Shown here one piece after another: positions 6,579-13,949 of a stretch of 13,949 bases of DNA (its first letter is position 1; each line of letters opens with the position of its first letter). The position numbers were made by a program, and so were the translations under genes. The stretch covers positions 1 through 13,949 of the forward strand of contig CAMLQP010000049.1 in the NCBI GenBank assembly GCA_946482115.1, given 5' to 3'. The stretch comes from an uncultured Comamonadaceae bacterium (GTDB lineage Bacteria > Pseudomonadota > Gammaproteobacteria > Burkholderiales > Burkholderiaceae). The notes under the pieces were generated by a model. That model saw only the letters and a list, made by a program, of their open reading frames with translations. It did no database searches and was not told the origin of the DNA.

Positions 6579-7085
6579 TCAGAGCGCGACGGCCTTTTCG
6601 ATCACCACGTCGTTGACGGGCACGTCATCGTGGAAGCCCTTGCGGCCGGTCTGCACCTTGCGGATGGCGTCCACGATCTCGGTGCCCGAGACGACCTTGC
6701 CGAACACGGCGTAGCCCCAGCCCTGGGGGGTGGGCGCGGTGTGGTTCAGGAAGCCGTTGTCGGCCACGTTGATGAAGAACTGCGCAGTGGCGGAGTGGGG
6801 TGCCTGGGTGCGCGCCATGGCCAGGGTGTAGCGCTCGTTCTTGAGGCCGTTGTTGGCCTCGTTCTCGATGGCCTCGCCGGTGGGCTTTTGCTGCATGCCG
6901 GGCTCGAAGCCGCCGCCCTGGATCATGAAGCCGTCGATCACGCGGTGGAACACGGTGTTGTTGTAGTGGCCGCTGTTGACATAGGCCAGGAAGTTGGCGG
7001 CGGACTTGGGCGCTTTGTCAGCGTCGAGCTCGATGGTGATGACACCGTGGCCGGTGATGTGCAGTTCGACTTGGGGGTTGGCCAT
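6579..7085 (-). CDS. ppiB: Cytoplasmic peptidyl-prolyl cis-trans isomerase B
   Basis: A 168-residue cyclophilin without signal peptide that catalyses cis-trans isomerisation of proline peptide bonds in the cytoplasm. It matches E. coli PpiB closely in length and motifs. [15 protein letters not shown] holds the catalytic arginine, and [17 protein letters not shown] and [11 protein letters not shown] complete the active-site cleft. It begins 2 bases after the stop of a second, exported cyclophilin, with a GGAG ribosome binding site 8 bases before the ATG. The two cyclophilins share long stretches of near-identical DNA around the catalytic motif. It probably belongs to the envelope operon that begins with the TPR gene. 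Confidence 0.97.
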   Translation of the reverse strand: MANPQVELHITGHGVITIELDADKAPKSAANFLAYVNSGHYNNTVFHRVIDGFMIQGGGFEPGMQQKPTGEAIENEANNGLKNERYTLAMARTQAPHSATAQFFINVADNGFLNHTAPTPQGWGYAVFGKVVSGTEIVDAIRKVQTGRKGFHDDVPVNDVVIEKAVAL

Positions 7086-7087
7086 GT

Positions 7088-7675
7088 TCAGTTCTCCAGG
7101 GTGGCTTTGATGATGGTGACGGGGGTGGCAGGCACGTTCTGGTGCATGCCCCGGTTGCCGGTGGGCACGGCGCGGATCTTGTCGACCACGTCCATGCCGG
7201 CGACCACGCGGCCGAACACGGCATAGCCGTAGCCGTCGGGCCGGGGGGCGTTCAGGTTGGCATTGTCCACCACGTTGATGAAGAACTGGGACGTGGCGGA
7301 GTTGGGGTTGCCGGTGCGGGCCATGGCGATGGTGCCGCGGTCGTTCTTGAGGCCGTTGCCGGCCTCCAGCGGAATCGGCGCGCGGGTGGGCTTTTGCTGC
7401 AGGTCGGCAGCGAAACCGCCACCCTGGATCATGAAACCGTCGATCACGCGGTGGAACACGGTGCCGTCATAGTGGCCGTCCTTGACGTATTGCACGAAGT
7501 TGGCCACGGTGGCGGGCGCCTTGTCGGCGCGCAGTTCCAGCACGATGTTGCCCAGCGAGGTCTGCAGCCTGACCTGCTGCCCGCCCTGGGCGGAGGCGGC
7601 CGGTGCGAGGCCCAGCGAGAGGGTGGAGGCCAGGGCGGCGCTCAGGGCCAGCCGCCGGGTGAGAGAGAGGTTCAT
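7088..7675 (-). CDS. ppiA: Periplasmic peptidyl-prolyl isomerase (cyclophilin)
   Basis: A 195-residue cyclophilin with an N-terminal Sec signal peptide. The basic start MNLSLTRR is followed by a hydrophobic stretch to about residue 24 and a likely cleavage after ASA (about residue 29). The mature part keeps the full cyclophilin core, including [32 protein letters not shown] and [11 protein letters not shown]. It should assist folding of proline-containing periplasmic or outer-membrane proteins, as E. coli PpiA (190 residues) does. The symbol reflects location and length rather than a proven orthology. Its ATG overlaps the stop of the L,D-transpeptidase gene by 4 bases (ATGA), and no good ribosome binding site is present, pointing to coupled translation. 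It is the diverged twin of the next gene, ppiB. Confidence 0.93.
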   Translation of the reverse strand: MNLSLTRRLALSAALASTLSLGLAPAASAQGGQQVRLQTSLGNIVLELRADKAPATVANFVQYVKDGHYDGTVFHRVIDGFMIQGGGFAADLQQKPTRAPIPLEAGNGLKNDRGTIAMARTGNPNSATSQFFINVVDNANLNAPRPDGYGYAVFGRVVAGMDVVDKIRAVPTGNRGMHQNVPATPVTIIKATLEN

Positions 7676-8634
7676 CGCAGCATGCTTTCGTCGAAAATCC
7701 GCCATTGTCCCTGTTCCAGCCGCCAGTGCTGCCGGCGCGTCACCCCGGCCCGCTGTCCGACGGGGACTTCGCCGAAGGTGGCCTGCAGCACCGGCTGGCC
7801 GTCGGGCCAGGCCAGCAGGGTCAGATCCTTGTATTCCAGCCGCGCGCCGCGCGGCGCCGGCCGCACGCCGGGGATGTAGAAGGCCGCGTAGTCCGCCTCG
7901 GCGCCGGCGCGGCGGGCGTGCTGCCAGCCGCGCCAGGCGGTTTCGAAATGTTCGCGCCGCATGGCCAGTTCGTCCGGCGCCTGCCAGGTCAGGTCGGCCG
8001 CGATCAGCACCGGCGTGGTGTGGGTGGCGACGCGGGCCATCAGGTCGCGCAGCGCGGCGTTGGGCAACACCACGCAGCCATCGGTGTCGCGCGGCGGGCG
8101 TAGCACATCGTCGCGCGGGCTGCCATGTATCCAGATGCGGCTGCCGGCGCGGCCCTGGTTGCGGTCCAGCGCGTTGGGGTAGTCCAGGGTCAGGGCGCCA
8201 TCGCCGTAGAACGGGTCCAGTGCCGGGCGGTCCAGCCGGCTGGTGATCTGGTAGACGCCCAATGGCGTACGGGCATCGCCCTCCCGGAACTTGTCCACGC
8301 CCGCCTTGCCCAGCGAGACCGGGTGCTCGGCCACCGGCCGCCAGGTGCCGCCATCGCGTTCCAGCAGGTACAGGCGGGATCGCGCGGCATCCACCGCGAT
8401 CACGTGGCGGCTGTGGCGCGAAAGGGCCAGCAGGCCGGCTGGCAGATGGCCGGGAGGCGGTCGGGTGGAGGTGGTGCTGTCGGGTGGGGTGGCTTCGGTC
8501 AAGGCCTGCGGGGGCGCTGGCACCGGTGCCGCGGGCGGCCAGACCGGCTGGTAGCACGCCGGCGCGGCGAGCAGCAGGCCGACGGCGGCCACGCCGGCCA
8601 GCCCGCGGGCCCCGGGCCAGGCCGAGGCCGCCAT
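7672..8634 (-). CDS. YkuD-type L,D-transpeptidase with NTF2-like C-terminal domain
   Basis: A 320-residue exported protein. Residues 10-27 form a hydrophobic signal segment ending in APAC, so Cys27 could be lipidated, though the lipobox is not canonical (Pro at -2). A Pro-rich linker runs to about 62. The YkuD domain (about 75-215) shows [10 protein letters not shown] and the catalytic pair His170 (IHGSP) and Cys187 (TDGCVVLPN); TDGC replaces the commoner SHGC, as seen in YafK-like relatives. Such enzymes form 3-3 cross-links in peptidoglycan or attach or detach proteins from it. The C-terminal part (about 230-320) looks like an NTF2/SnoaL-type fold and resembles the tail of the upstream TPR protein, suggesting the two cooperate in the periplasm (inference). 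The start shares one base with the TPR stop (TGATG), and the stop overlaps ppiA. Confidence 0.92.
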   Translation of the reverse strand: MAASAWPGARGLAGVAAVGLLLAAPACYQPVWPPAAPVPAPPQALTEATPPDSTTSTRPPPGHLPAGLLALSRHSRHVIAVDAARSRLYLLERDGGTWRPVAEHPVSLGKAGVDKFREGDARTPLGVYQITSRLDRPALDPFYGDGALTLDYPNALDRNQGRAGSRIWIHGSPRDDVLRPPRDTDGCVVLPNAALRDLMARVATHTTPVLIAADLTWQAPDELAMRREHFETAWRGWQHARRAGAEADYAAFYIPGVRPAPRGARLEYKDLTLLAWPDGQPVLQATFGEVPVGQRAGVTRRQHWRLEQGQWRIFDESMLR

Positions 8635-9629
8635 CAGGAGCCGACCGTCTCCCGCACGATCACCCAGCGCGCGCCGTCCTGCACCAGCTCCAGCGTCTTG
8701 CGGTCGGTGGCCTTGAGGACCTCGGACTCGTAGTCCTGACGGAAGCGCACGGTGGCACGCTTGCCGTCGGCGCGGATGTCCAGGTCGCTGACCGCCACGC
8801 TGATGCGCTCGCGCGGCACGATGCGGGTTTCGCGCTCACGTTCCCATTGCGGGCGTGCAGCGCCCGAGGCGGCCTGAAATTCAGGGCTGTAGAAACGCAG
8901 GTAACCGGCGAAGTCGCGCGCGGACCAGGCCTGGGCCCAGGCGCGCACGGTCGATTCGATGTCGCGCTGGGGCGAGGGCGTGCCGGCGGCGGTGGGCTGG
9001 CGGTCAAGCAGCGTGGCCATGGCGGCCACGGTGGCGCTGCCGCCACCCGCGTCGCCGACCTTGGCCCCCCGGTTCGGGAACAGGCCGTTGATGGTCTTGA
9101 GCTTGGGCGCGGCCGAGGTGTTGGCGGTGTCGAGCTGGCTGGCCTTCTGGTAGGCCTGGGCCGCCAGCCGGGCATAGACGTCGCCCAGGTTCTCGTGCGC
9201 GACGGCGTAGGACGGGTTGGTGCGCACCGCCATTTCCAGCGCCACGCGGGCCTTGTCGAGCTGGTTCTGGCCGGCGTAGATCACGGCCAGATTGTTGTAG
9301 GGCTCGGGCAGTTCGGGGTAGTCCTGCGTCAGGGCGGTGAAAGTGGCCTGGGCTTCGGTGGTCTGGCCGCGCTGGCTCTGGATCACGCCCTTGAGGAAAC
9401 GCATCTGCGGATCCTTGGGCGAGGTGGACAGGAACTGGTCGGCGCGGGTGACGGCCTGTTCGTACTGGCCGGCGCGCAGCAGGCGGTTGACCTCGGCGTA
9501 CTCGGCGCTGGCCTGGACTGGCGTGGCGGCTGCGGCAGGCGCGGCCGCTGGCGGGGGCGTCTGGGCCTGGGCCGACAGCAGGGCCAGGCTGGCCGCGAGG
9601 GGAAGGAGGGATTTCACGGACAAGAGCAT
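8634..9629 (-). CDS. Exported TPR protein with NTF2-like C-terminal domain
   Basis: A 331-residue protein with a signal peptide (MLLSVK, then hydrophobic residues, likely cleavage near SAQAQ at 20-24). A Pro/Ala linker follows, then about three to four tetratricopeptide repeats (about 43-170, for example [16 protein letters not shown] and [20 protein letters not shown]). The final region (about 222-331) has the pattern [18 protein letters not shown] and ends [14 protein letters not shown], typical of NTF2-like domains and resembling the tail of the L,D-transpeptidase that follows. The role is probably periplasmic scaffolding or regulation of cell-wall remodelling with that enzyme (inference). 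The start at 9629 is set by the signal peptide and an AGAGG ribosome binding site 5 bases upstream. The open frame to 9836 is not used. It is the first gene of the minus-strand operon. Confidence 0.9.
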   Translation of the reverse strand: MLLSVKSLLPLAASLALLSAQAQTPPPAAAPAAAATPVQASAEYAEVNRLLRAGQYEQAVTRADQFLSTSPKDPQMRFLKGVIQSQRGQTTEAQATFTALTQDYPELPEPYNNLAVIYAGQNQLDKARVALEMAVRTNPSYAVAHENLGDVYARLAAQAYQKASQLDTANTSAAPKLKTINGLFPNRGAKVGDAGGGSATVAAMATLLDRQPTAAGTPSPQRDIESTVRAWAQAWSARDFAGYLRFYSPEFQAASGAARPQWERERETRIVPRERISVAVSDLDIRADGKRATVRFRQDYESEVLKATDRKTLELVQDGARWVIVRETVGS

Positions 9630-9653
9630 GAGCACCTCTGGACGCGGGGTCGA

Positions 9654-9659
9654 TATACT
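9654..9659 (+). promoter_or_regulatory. Possible -10 element for cysS
   Basis: TATACT on the plus strand, about 90 bases before the cysS start. No good -35 hexamer lies at 16-18 bases. Transcription from it would begin near 9666 and pass through the hairpin at 9716-9740. Confidence 0.4.
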
Positions 9660-9664
9660 GAGGG

Positions 9665-9673
9665 CATTGTATA
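9665..9673 (-). promoter_or_regulatory. Possible -10 element for the TPR-led operon
   Basis: On the minus strand TATACAAT offers TATACA or TACAAT as a -10 box, about 36-44 bases before the TPR start. The -35 region is weak (TTCTGG at 17 bases from TACAAT). It overlaps the inverted repeat and lies back to back with the cysS -10 box. Confidence 0.4.
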
Positions 9674-9715
9674 TCCCGGGTCGCGTGCCAGAACCCCTTG
9701 ACGCGGCCGGTTCCC

Positions 9716-9740
9716 AAGGCACTGTCTCAGTGCCTTTTTT
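9716..9740 (+). terminator. Intrinsic-terminator-like hairpin in the cysS leader
   Basis: AAGGCACTG (9716-9724) pairs perfectly over 9 bases with CAGTGCCTT (9728-9736) around a TCT loop. The T run spans 9735-9740, its first two bases lying in the stem. It points in the plus direction and ends 7 bases before the cysS ATG. No plus-strand gene lies upstream within reach, so it can only act on transcripts started in the divergent gap. It is therefore a candidate attenuator, or the end of a small leader RNA of about 70 bases. Confidence 0.75.
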
Positions 9741-9747
9741 GCCTCCC

Positions 9748-11120
<1,373 letters not shown>

Positions 11121-11121
<1 letters not shown>

Positions 11122-11768
11122 TGACCCCGCCCAAGGCCGAGCCCGTGCTGCAGCAGCCCGACTACTGGGCCGAGGCCTGCAAGCACCTGATGAAGCGCGA
11201 CCGCGTGATGAAGAAGCTCATCCCGCAGTTTCCGGGCGGCGCGCTGCAGTCGCGTGGCGATGCCTTCACCACGCTGGCGCGCAGCATCGTGGGGCAGCAG
11301 ATATCGGTCAAGGCCGCGCAGACCGTGTGGGACCGCTTCGAGAAGCTGCCCCGGCGCATGGTGCCGTCGCAGGTGCTCAAGCTCAAGGTGGACGACATGC
11401 GCGCAGCCGGCCTGTCCTCGCGCAAGGTCGAGTACCTGGTGGATCTGGCCCTGCACTTCGACAGCGGCCTGGTGCACGTGGACGACTGGCACGGCATGGA
11501 CGACGAGGCCATCATCACCGAGCTGGTGGCCATACGCGGCATCGGCCGCTGGACGGCCGAGATGTTCCTCATCTTCCACCTGATGCGGCCCAATGTGCTG
11601 CCGCTGGACGACGTGGGCCTGCTCAACGGCATCAGCCAGGCCTATTTCTCGGGCGAACCCGTGAGCCGCAGCGAGGCGCGCGAGGTCGCGGCGGCCTGGG
11701 CTCCCTACTGCAGCGTGGCGACTTGGTATATTTGGCGCTCGCTGGACCCGCTGCCCGTGGCCTATTGA
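11121..11768 (+). CDS. AlkA-like DNA-3-methyladenine glycosylase
   Basis: A 215-residue protein of the HhH-GPD DNA glycosylase superfamily, which removes alkylated bases such as 3-methyladenine to start base-excision repair. IVGQQIS (56-62) opens the fold. The helix-hairpin-helix [16 protein letters not shown] (137-152) binds the DNA backbone. The following LPLDD puts the catalytic aspartate at Asp163 or, by analogy with AlkA Asp238, Asp164. The protein lacks the N-terminal beta domain of E. coli AlkA (282 residues), so it is the short AlkA-like type and the alkA symbol is not given. No iron-sulfur cluster cysteines of the Nth/MutY kind are present. It is translationally coupled to cysS and is followed after 43 bases by accA, apparently in the same operon. 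Confidence 0.94.
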
Positions 11769-11797
11769 GCCCGGCCAGCCCATAGAAGATACCGACC

Positions 11798-11804
11798 AAA
11801 GGAG
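11798..11804 (+). promoter_or_regulatory. Strong Shine-Dalgarno before the TTG start of accA
   Basis: AAAGGAG, 7 bases before TTG at 11812. It is the best ribosome binding site near accA and decides in favour of the non-ATG start. Confidence 0.85.
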
Positions 11805-11811
11805 TTTCACC

Positions 11812-12789
11812 TTGGCGAAGAAAACCTTTCTGGATTTCGAGCAGCCCATTGCCGAACTGGAAGCCAAGATCGAGGAACTGCGCTACGTCCAGACCGAATC
11901 GGCGGTCGACATCTCCGAGGAGATCGAGCAGCTCGGCAAGAAGAGCCAGCAGCTCACCAAGGACATCTACAGCGACCTCACGCCCTGGCAGATCACCAAG
12001 ATCGCGCGTCACGCCGACCGGCCCTACACGCTGGACTACGTGCGCGACTGCTTCACGCATTTCGTCGAGCTGCACGGCGACCGCCACTTCTCCGACGACC
12101 TGTCCATCGTCGGCGGCCTGGCGCGCTTCAACGGCCAGCCCTGCATGGTGCTGGGTCACCAGAAGGGGCGCGATACCAAAGAGCGCACCGCGCGCAACTT
12201 CGGCATGACCAAACCCGAGGGCTACCGCAAGGCGCTGCGCCTGATGAAGCTGGCCGAGAAGTTCAAGCTGCCGGTCTTCACCTTCGTCGACACGCCCGGC
12301 GCCTACCCCGGCATCGACGCCGAGGAGCGCGGCCAGTCCGAAGCCATCGGCCGCAACATCTTCGAGATGGCACAGCTGGAGGTGCCCATCATCTCCACCA
12401 TCATCGGCGAGGGCGGCTCCGGCGGCGCGCTGGCCATCGCCGTGGCCGACCAGGTGTTGATGCTGCAGTTCTCGGTCTATTCCGTCATCAGCCCCGAGGG
12501 CTGCGCCTCCATCCTCTGGAAGACCAGCGAGCGCGCCTCCGAGGCCGCCGAGGCCCTGGGCATCACGGCCCACCGCCTCAAGGCCCTGGGCCTGGTCGAC
12601 AAGATCGTCAACGAGCCTGTGGGCGGCGCGCACCGCGACCCCAAGCAGATGGCCGCCTTCCTCAAGCGCGCGCTGAACGACGCCTACCGCCAGGTCGCCG
12701 ACCTCAAGGTCAAGGAACTGATCGACCGCCGCCATGCCCGCCTCGATGGTTACGGGCGCTTCACCGACACCAAAGAAGCCAAGCGCTGA
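11812..12789 (+). CDS. accA: Acetyl-CoA carboxylase carboxyltransferase subunit alpha
   Basis: A 325-residue alpha subunit of acetyl-CoA carboxyltransferase (E. coli 319), which with AccD transfers the carboxyl group from biotin carrier protein to acetyl-CoA, the committed step of fatty acid synthesis. An N-terminal helical or coiled-coil stretch (about 8-55) precedes the crotonase-like carboxyltransferase core. Family motifs include HGDRHFSDD (88-96), [19 protein letters not shown] (162-180) and [15 protein letters not shown] (199-213), whose glycines form the oxyanion site for the carboxyl group. The start is TTG at 11812, backed by AAAGGAG and by agreement with the family N-terminus [10 protein letters not shown]. 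The 3' end overlaps the start of tilS. AccD is not in this window. Confidence 0.98.
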   Translation: MAKKTFLDFEQPIAELEAKIEELRYVQTESAVDISEEIEQLGKKSQQLTKDIYSDLTPWQITKIARHADRPYTLDYVRDCFTHFVELHGDRHFSDDLSIVGGLARFNGQPCMVLGHQKGRDTKERTARNFGMTKPEGYRKALRLMKLAEKFKLPVFTFVDTPGAYPGIDAEERGQSEAIGRNIFEMAQLEVPIISTIIGEGGSGGALAIAVADQVLMLQFSVYSVISPEGCASILWKTSERASEAAEALGITAHRLKALGLVDKIVNEPVGGAHRDPKQMAAFLKRALNDAYRQVADLKVKELIDRRHARLDGYGRFTDTKEAKR

Positions 12790-13735
12790 GCCGCTGGCGG
12801 CCTGGCGCCAGCGCTGGCTGCCCGATGCGGCGGCGCGCCTGGCGGTGGCCTTCAGCGGCGGCGCCGACTCCACCGCGCTGCTGCTGCTGGCCCACGAGGC
12901 CTGGCCGGGGCGCGTGACCGCGCTGCACGTGCACCATGGCCTGCAGGCGGCGGCGGACCGTTTCGAGGAACATGCGCGCGGTTTCTGTGCCGCCCGCGGC
13001 ATACCCTTCGACAGCACCCGCGTGGCGGCGCGCCACGCCAGCGGCCAGAGCCCTGAAGACGTGGCCCGCCTGGCGCGCTACCGGGCGCTGGCCGATGGGG
13101 CCGCGCGTCACGGTTGCGGCGCGGTGTGGCTGGCCCAGCACGCCGACGACCAGGCCGAGACCCTGCTGCTCGCACTCACGCGTGGCGCGGGCCTGCCGGG
13201 GCTGGCGTCCATGCCCGAGCGTTTCGAACGCCACGGCACGGTGTTCGGACGGCCGCTGCTGGGCACGCCGGGGCGGGACCTGCGCGACTGGCTCGTGGCG
13301 CAAGGGGTGCCTTTCGTCGACGACCCGACCAACCACGACGCCCGCTACACCCGCAACCGCATCCGCGCCACGCTGCTGCCGGTGCTGGAGCGGCATTTCC
13401 CGGCCTTTCGCGACACCTTCGCGCGCAGCGCGCGCCACGCGGCCCAGGCCCAGCGCCTGCTGGAGGAACTGGCGGCGGCAGACCTCGATGTGGCGGGCCG
13501 GCCGCCGCGCATCGCCGCGTTGCAGGCCCTCTCGCGCGAGCGCCGCGCCAACCTGCTGCGGCACTGGTTGCGCCAGGCCCACGATGCCGGGCCCAGCGAG
13601 GCGCAGCTCGACGAACTGCTGGACCAGATCGAGGCCTGCCGCACGCGCGGCCATCACATCCGCCTCAAGATCGCTGACGGCCACGTGCTGCGGGACGGCG
13701 AGGCCCTGCGTTTCACCACCGAGCCCTCGGTATAA
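12734..13735 (+). CDS. tilS: tRNA(Ile)-lysidine synthase
   Basis: A protein of up to 333 residues that converts cytidine 34 of the tRNA-Ile CAU anticodon to lysidine with ATP and lysine, so that it reads AUA. The PP-loop signature SGGADS is at 41-46. The N-terminal ATP-pyrophosphatase domain continues through HVHHGLQ and [15 protein letters not shown], with DDPTN and YTRNRIR downstream. The helical middle domain follows, but the C-terminal TilS_C domain found in E. coli TilS (432 residues) is absent, so this is the short form. The start is uncertain. ATG at 12734 or 12746 both lie inside the accA coding region (overlap 44-56 bases), and neither has a well-placed ribosome binding site, so coupling to accA translation is likely. 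The stop codon TAA overlaps the probable -10 box of lysC. Confidence 0.94.
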   Translation: MPASMVTGASPTPKKPSAEPLAAWRQRWLPDAAARLAVAFSGGADSTALLLLAHEAWPGRVTALHVHHGLQAAADRFEEHARGFCAARGIPFDSTRVAARHASGQSPEDVARLARYRALADGAARHGCGAVWLAQHADDQAETLLLALTRGAGLPGLASMPERFERHGTVFGRPLLGTPGRDLRDWLVAQGVPFVDDPTNHDARYTRNRIRATLLPVLERHFPAFRDTFARSARHAAQAQRLLEELAAADLDVAGRPPRIAALQALSRERRANLLRHWLRQAHDAGPSEAQLDELLDQIEACRTRGHHIRLKIADGHVLRDGEALRFTTEPSV

Positions 13736-13736
13736 T
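13731..13736 (+). promoter_or_regulatory. Probable -10 box for lysC
   Basis: A perfect TATAAT overlapping the tilS stop codon, 59 bases before the lysC start. The -35 side is weak: no good match to TTGACA at 16-18 bases. A transcription start near 13743 would give a leader of about 53 bases. Confidence 0.55.
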
Positions 13737-13795
13737 CCCTAGGTTTTGCGCGGCCCTGGCGCAGACCTGTCGATTCTTCCCAACTCCCTCACGCA

Positions 13796-13949
13796 ATGGC
13801 CCTGATCGTTCACAAGTACGGCGGCACCTCCATGGGGTCCACCGAACGCATCCGCAACGTCGCCAAGCGGGTCGCCAAATGGCACCGCGCGGGACACCAG
13901 ATGGTGGTGGTGCCCAGCGCCATGAGCGGCGAGACCAACCGCCTGCTCG
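13796..13949 (+). CDS. lysC: Aspartate kinase (3'-truncated by window end)
   Basis: The first 51 codons of aspartokinase, which phosphorylates aspartate as the first step toward lysine, threonine and methionine (and diaminopimelate for the cell wall). The N-terminus [15 protein letters not shown] carries the KYGGTS nucleotide-binding signature typical of the family, and [15 protein letters not shown] continues the amino-acid-kinase fold. The catalytic remainder and regulatory ACT domains lie beyond the window. The start is placed at 13796, although no Shine-Dalgarno is evident (the upstream bases are pyrimidine-rich). A TATAAT box at the tilS stop suggests its own promoter. Confidence 0.95.
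   Translation, partial: MALIVHKYGGTSMGSTERIRNVAKRVAKWHRAGHQMVVVPSAMSGETNRLL

Larger units (their letters stand above)
9652..9675. repeat. Inverted repeat, possible operator, between the TPR gene and cysS
   Basis: GATATAC (9652-9658) and GTATATC (9669-9675) are perfect inverted copies separated by 10 bases. AT-rich sequence is rare in this window. The arms contain a -10-like box in each direction, so a dimeric regulator bound here could affect both transcription units. It may equally be a chance by-product of two divergent -10 boxes. Confidence 0.5.

Noticed and set aside
5145..6616. Several plus-strand open frames over mtfA and lpxH
   Set aside because: They oppose two well-supported genes and show no domain or ribosome binding site.
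8262..9701. Plus-strand open frame of 479 codons over the transpeptidase and TPR genes
   Set aside because: Gly/Val/Arg-rich shadow of the sense genes, with no recognisable domain.
9698..9703. TTGACG as a -35 box for cysS
   Set aside because: The sequence 16-18 bases downstream (in the hairpin) does not resemble a -10 box.
9685..9747. Possible N-terminal extension of cysS from an upstream GTG or TTG in frame
   Set aside because: The CysS family begins at the ATG at 9748. The extension would encode the terminator hairpin and has no ribosome binding site.
13746..13763. Small hairpin (TGCGC/GCGCA) between tilS and lysC
   Set aside because: Only 5 base pairs and no T run follows, so neither a terminator nor a riboswitch is supported.

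Overview
This high-GC window looks like chromosomal DNA of a betaproteobacterium. Burkholderiales, probably Comamonadaceae-like, is the best guess, based on the protein style, the cysS–alkA-like–accA–tilS–lysC order and the LysC N-terminus. That placement is inference, because no database search was possible. No rRNA, tRNA, insertion sequence, integrase or CRISPR array is visible. Most of the window is compact core genome. Every gap between genes is shorter than about 160 bases.

Region 1 (1-3610) holds the end of a DUF349-family gene, then a small stress or accessory module. The module contains a DGPF/YCII protein gene on the minus strand and, diverging from it, an ECF41-type sigma factor gene with a fused SnoaL-like C-terminal domain. 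The sigma gene is followed by a carboxymuconolactone decarboxylase/AhpD-like gene. The sigma factor carries all three ECF41 signature motifs. The sequence TGTCACA-N16-CGTC, the promoter pattern known for this group, occurs exactly twice where expected: before the sigma gene and inside its last codons, before the AhpD-like gene. The divergent DGPF gene has a different motif, TGTCGA-N17-CGTC, which resembles the promoter of a separate sigma group, ECF42. Two ECF regulons may therefore meet in one 154-base intergenic region.

Region 2 (3629-9629, all minus strand) is a tightly packed cell-envelope operon. In transcription order it encodes an exported TPR protein with an NTF2-like tail, an L,D-transpeptidase (YkuD) with a similar tail, a periplasmic cyclophilin, a cytoplasmic cyclophilin (PpiB), LpxH of lipid A synthesis, the zinc peptidase MtfA, and, 67 bases further on, a degenerate HD-GYP protein. 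Junctions between the first six genes range from a 7-base overlap to a 4-base gap, so they are probably co-transcribed and translationally coupled.

Region 3 (9630-13949, plus strand) encodes CysS, an AlkA-like DNA glycosylase, AccA (TTG start), TilS and the first 51 codons of LysC. The bases between the divergent TPR and cysS genes contain a perfect inverted repeat overlapping possible -10 boxes. They also contain a strong intrinsic-terminator-like hairpin only 7 bases before the cysS start, which suggests attenuation or a small leader RNA.

The observations most worth following up are the ECF41/ECF42 promoter arrangement with a near-leaderless sigma mRNA, and the terminator-like hairpin in the cysS leader.
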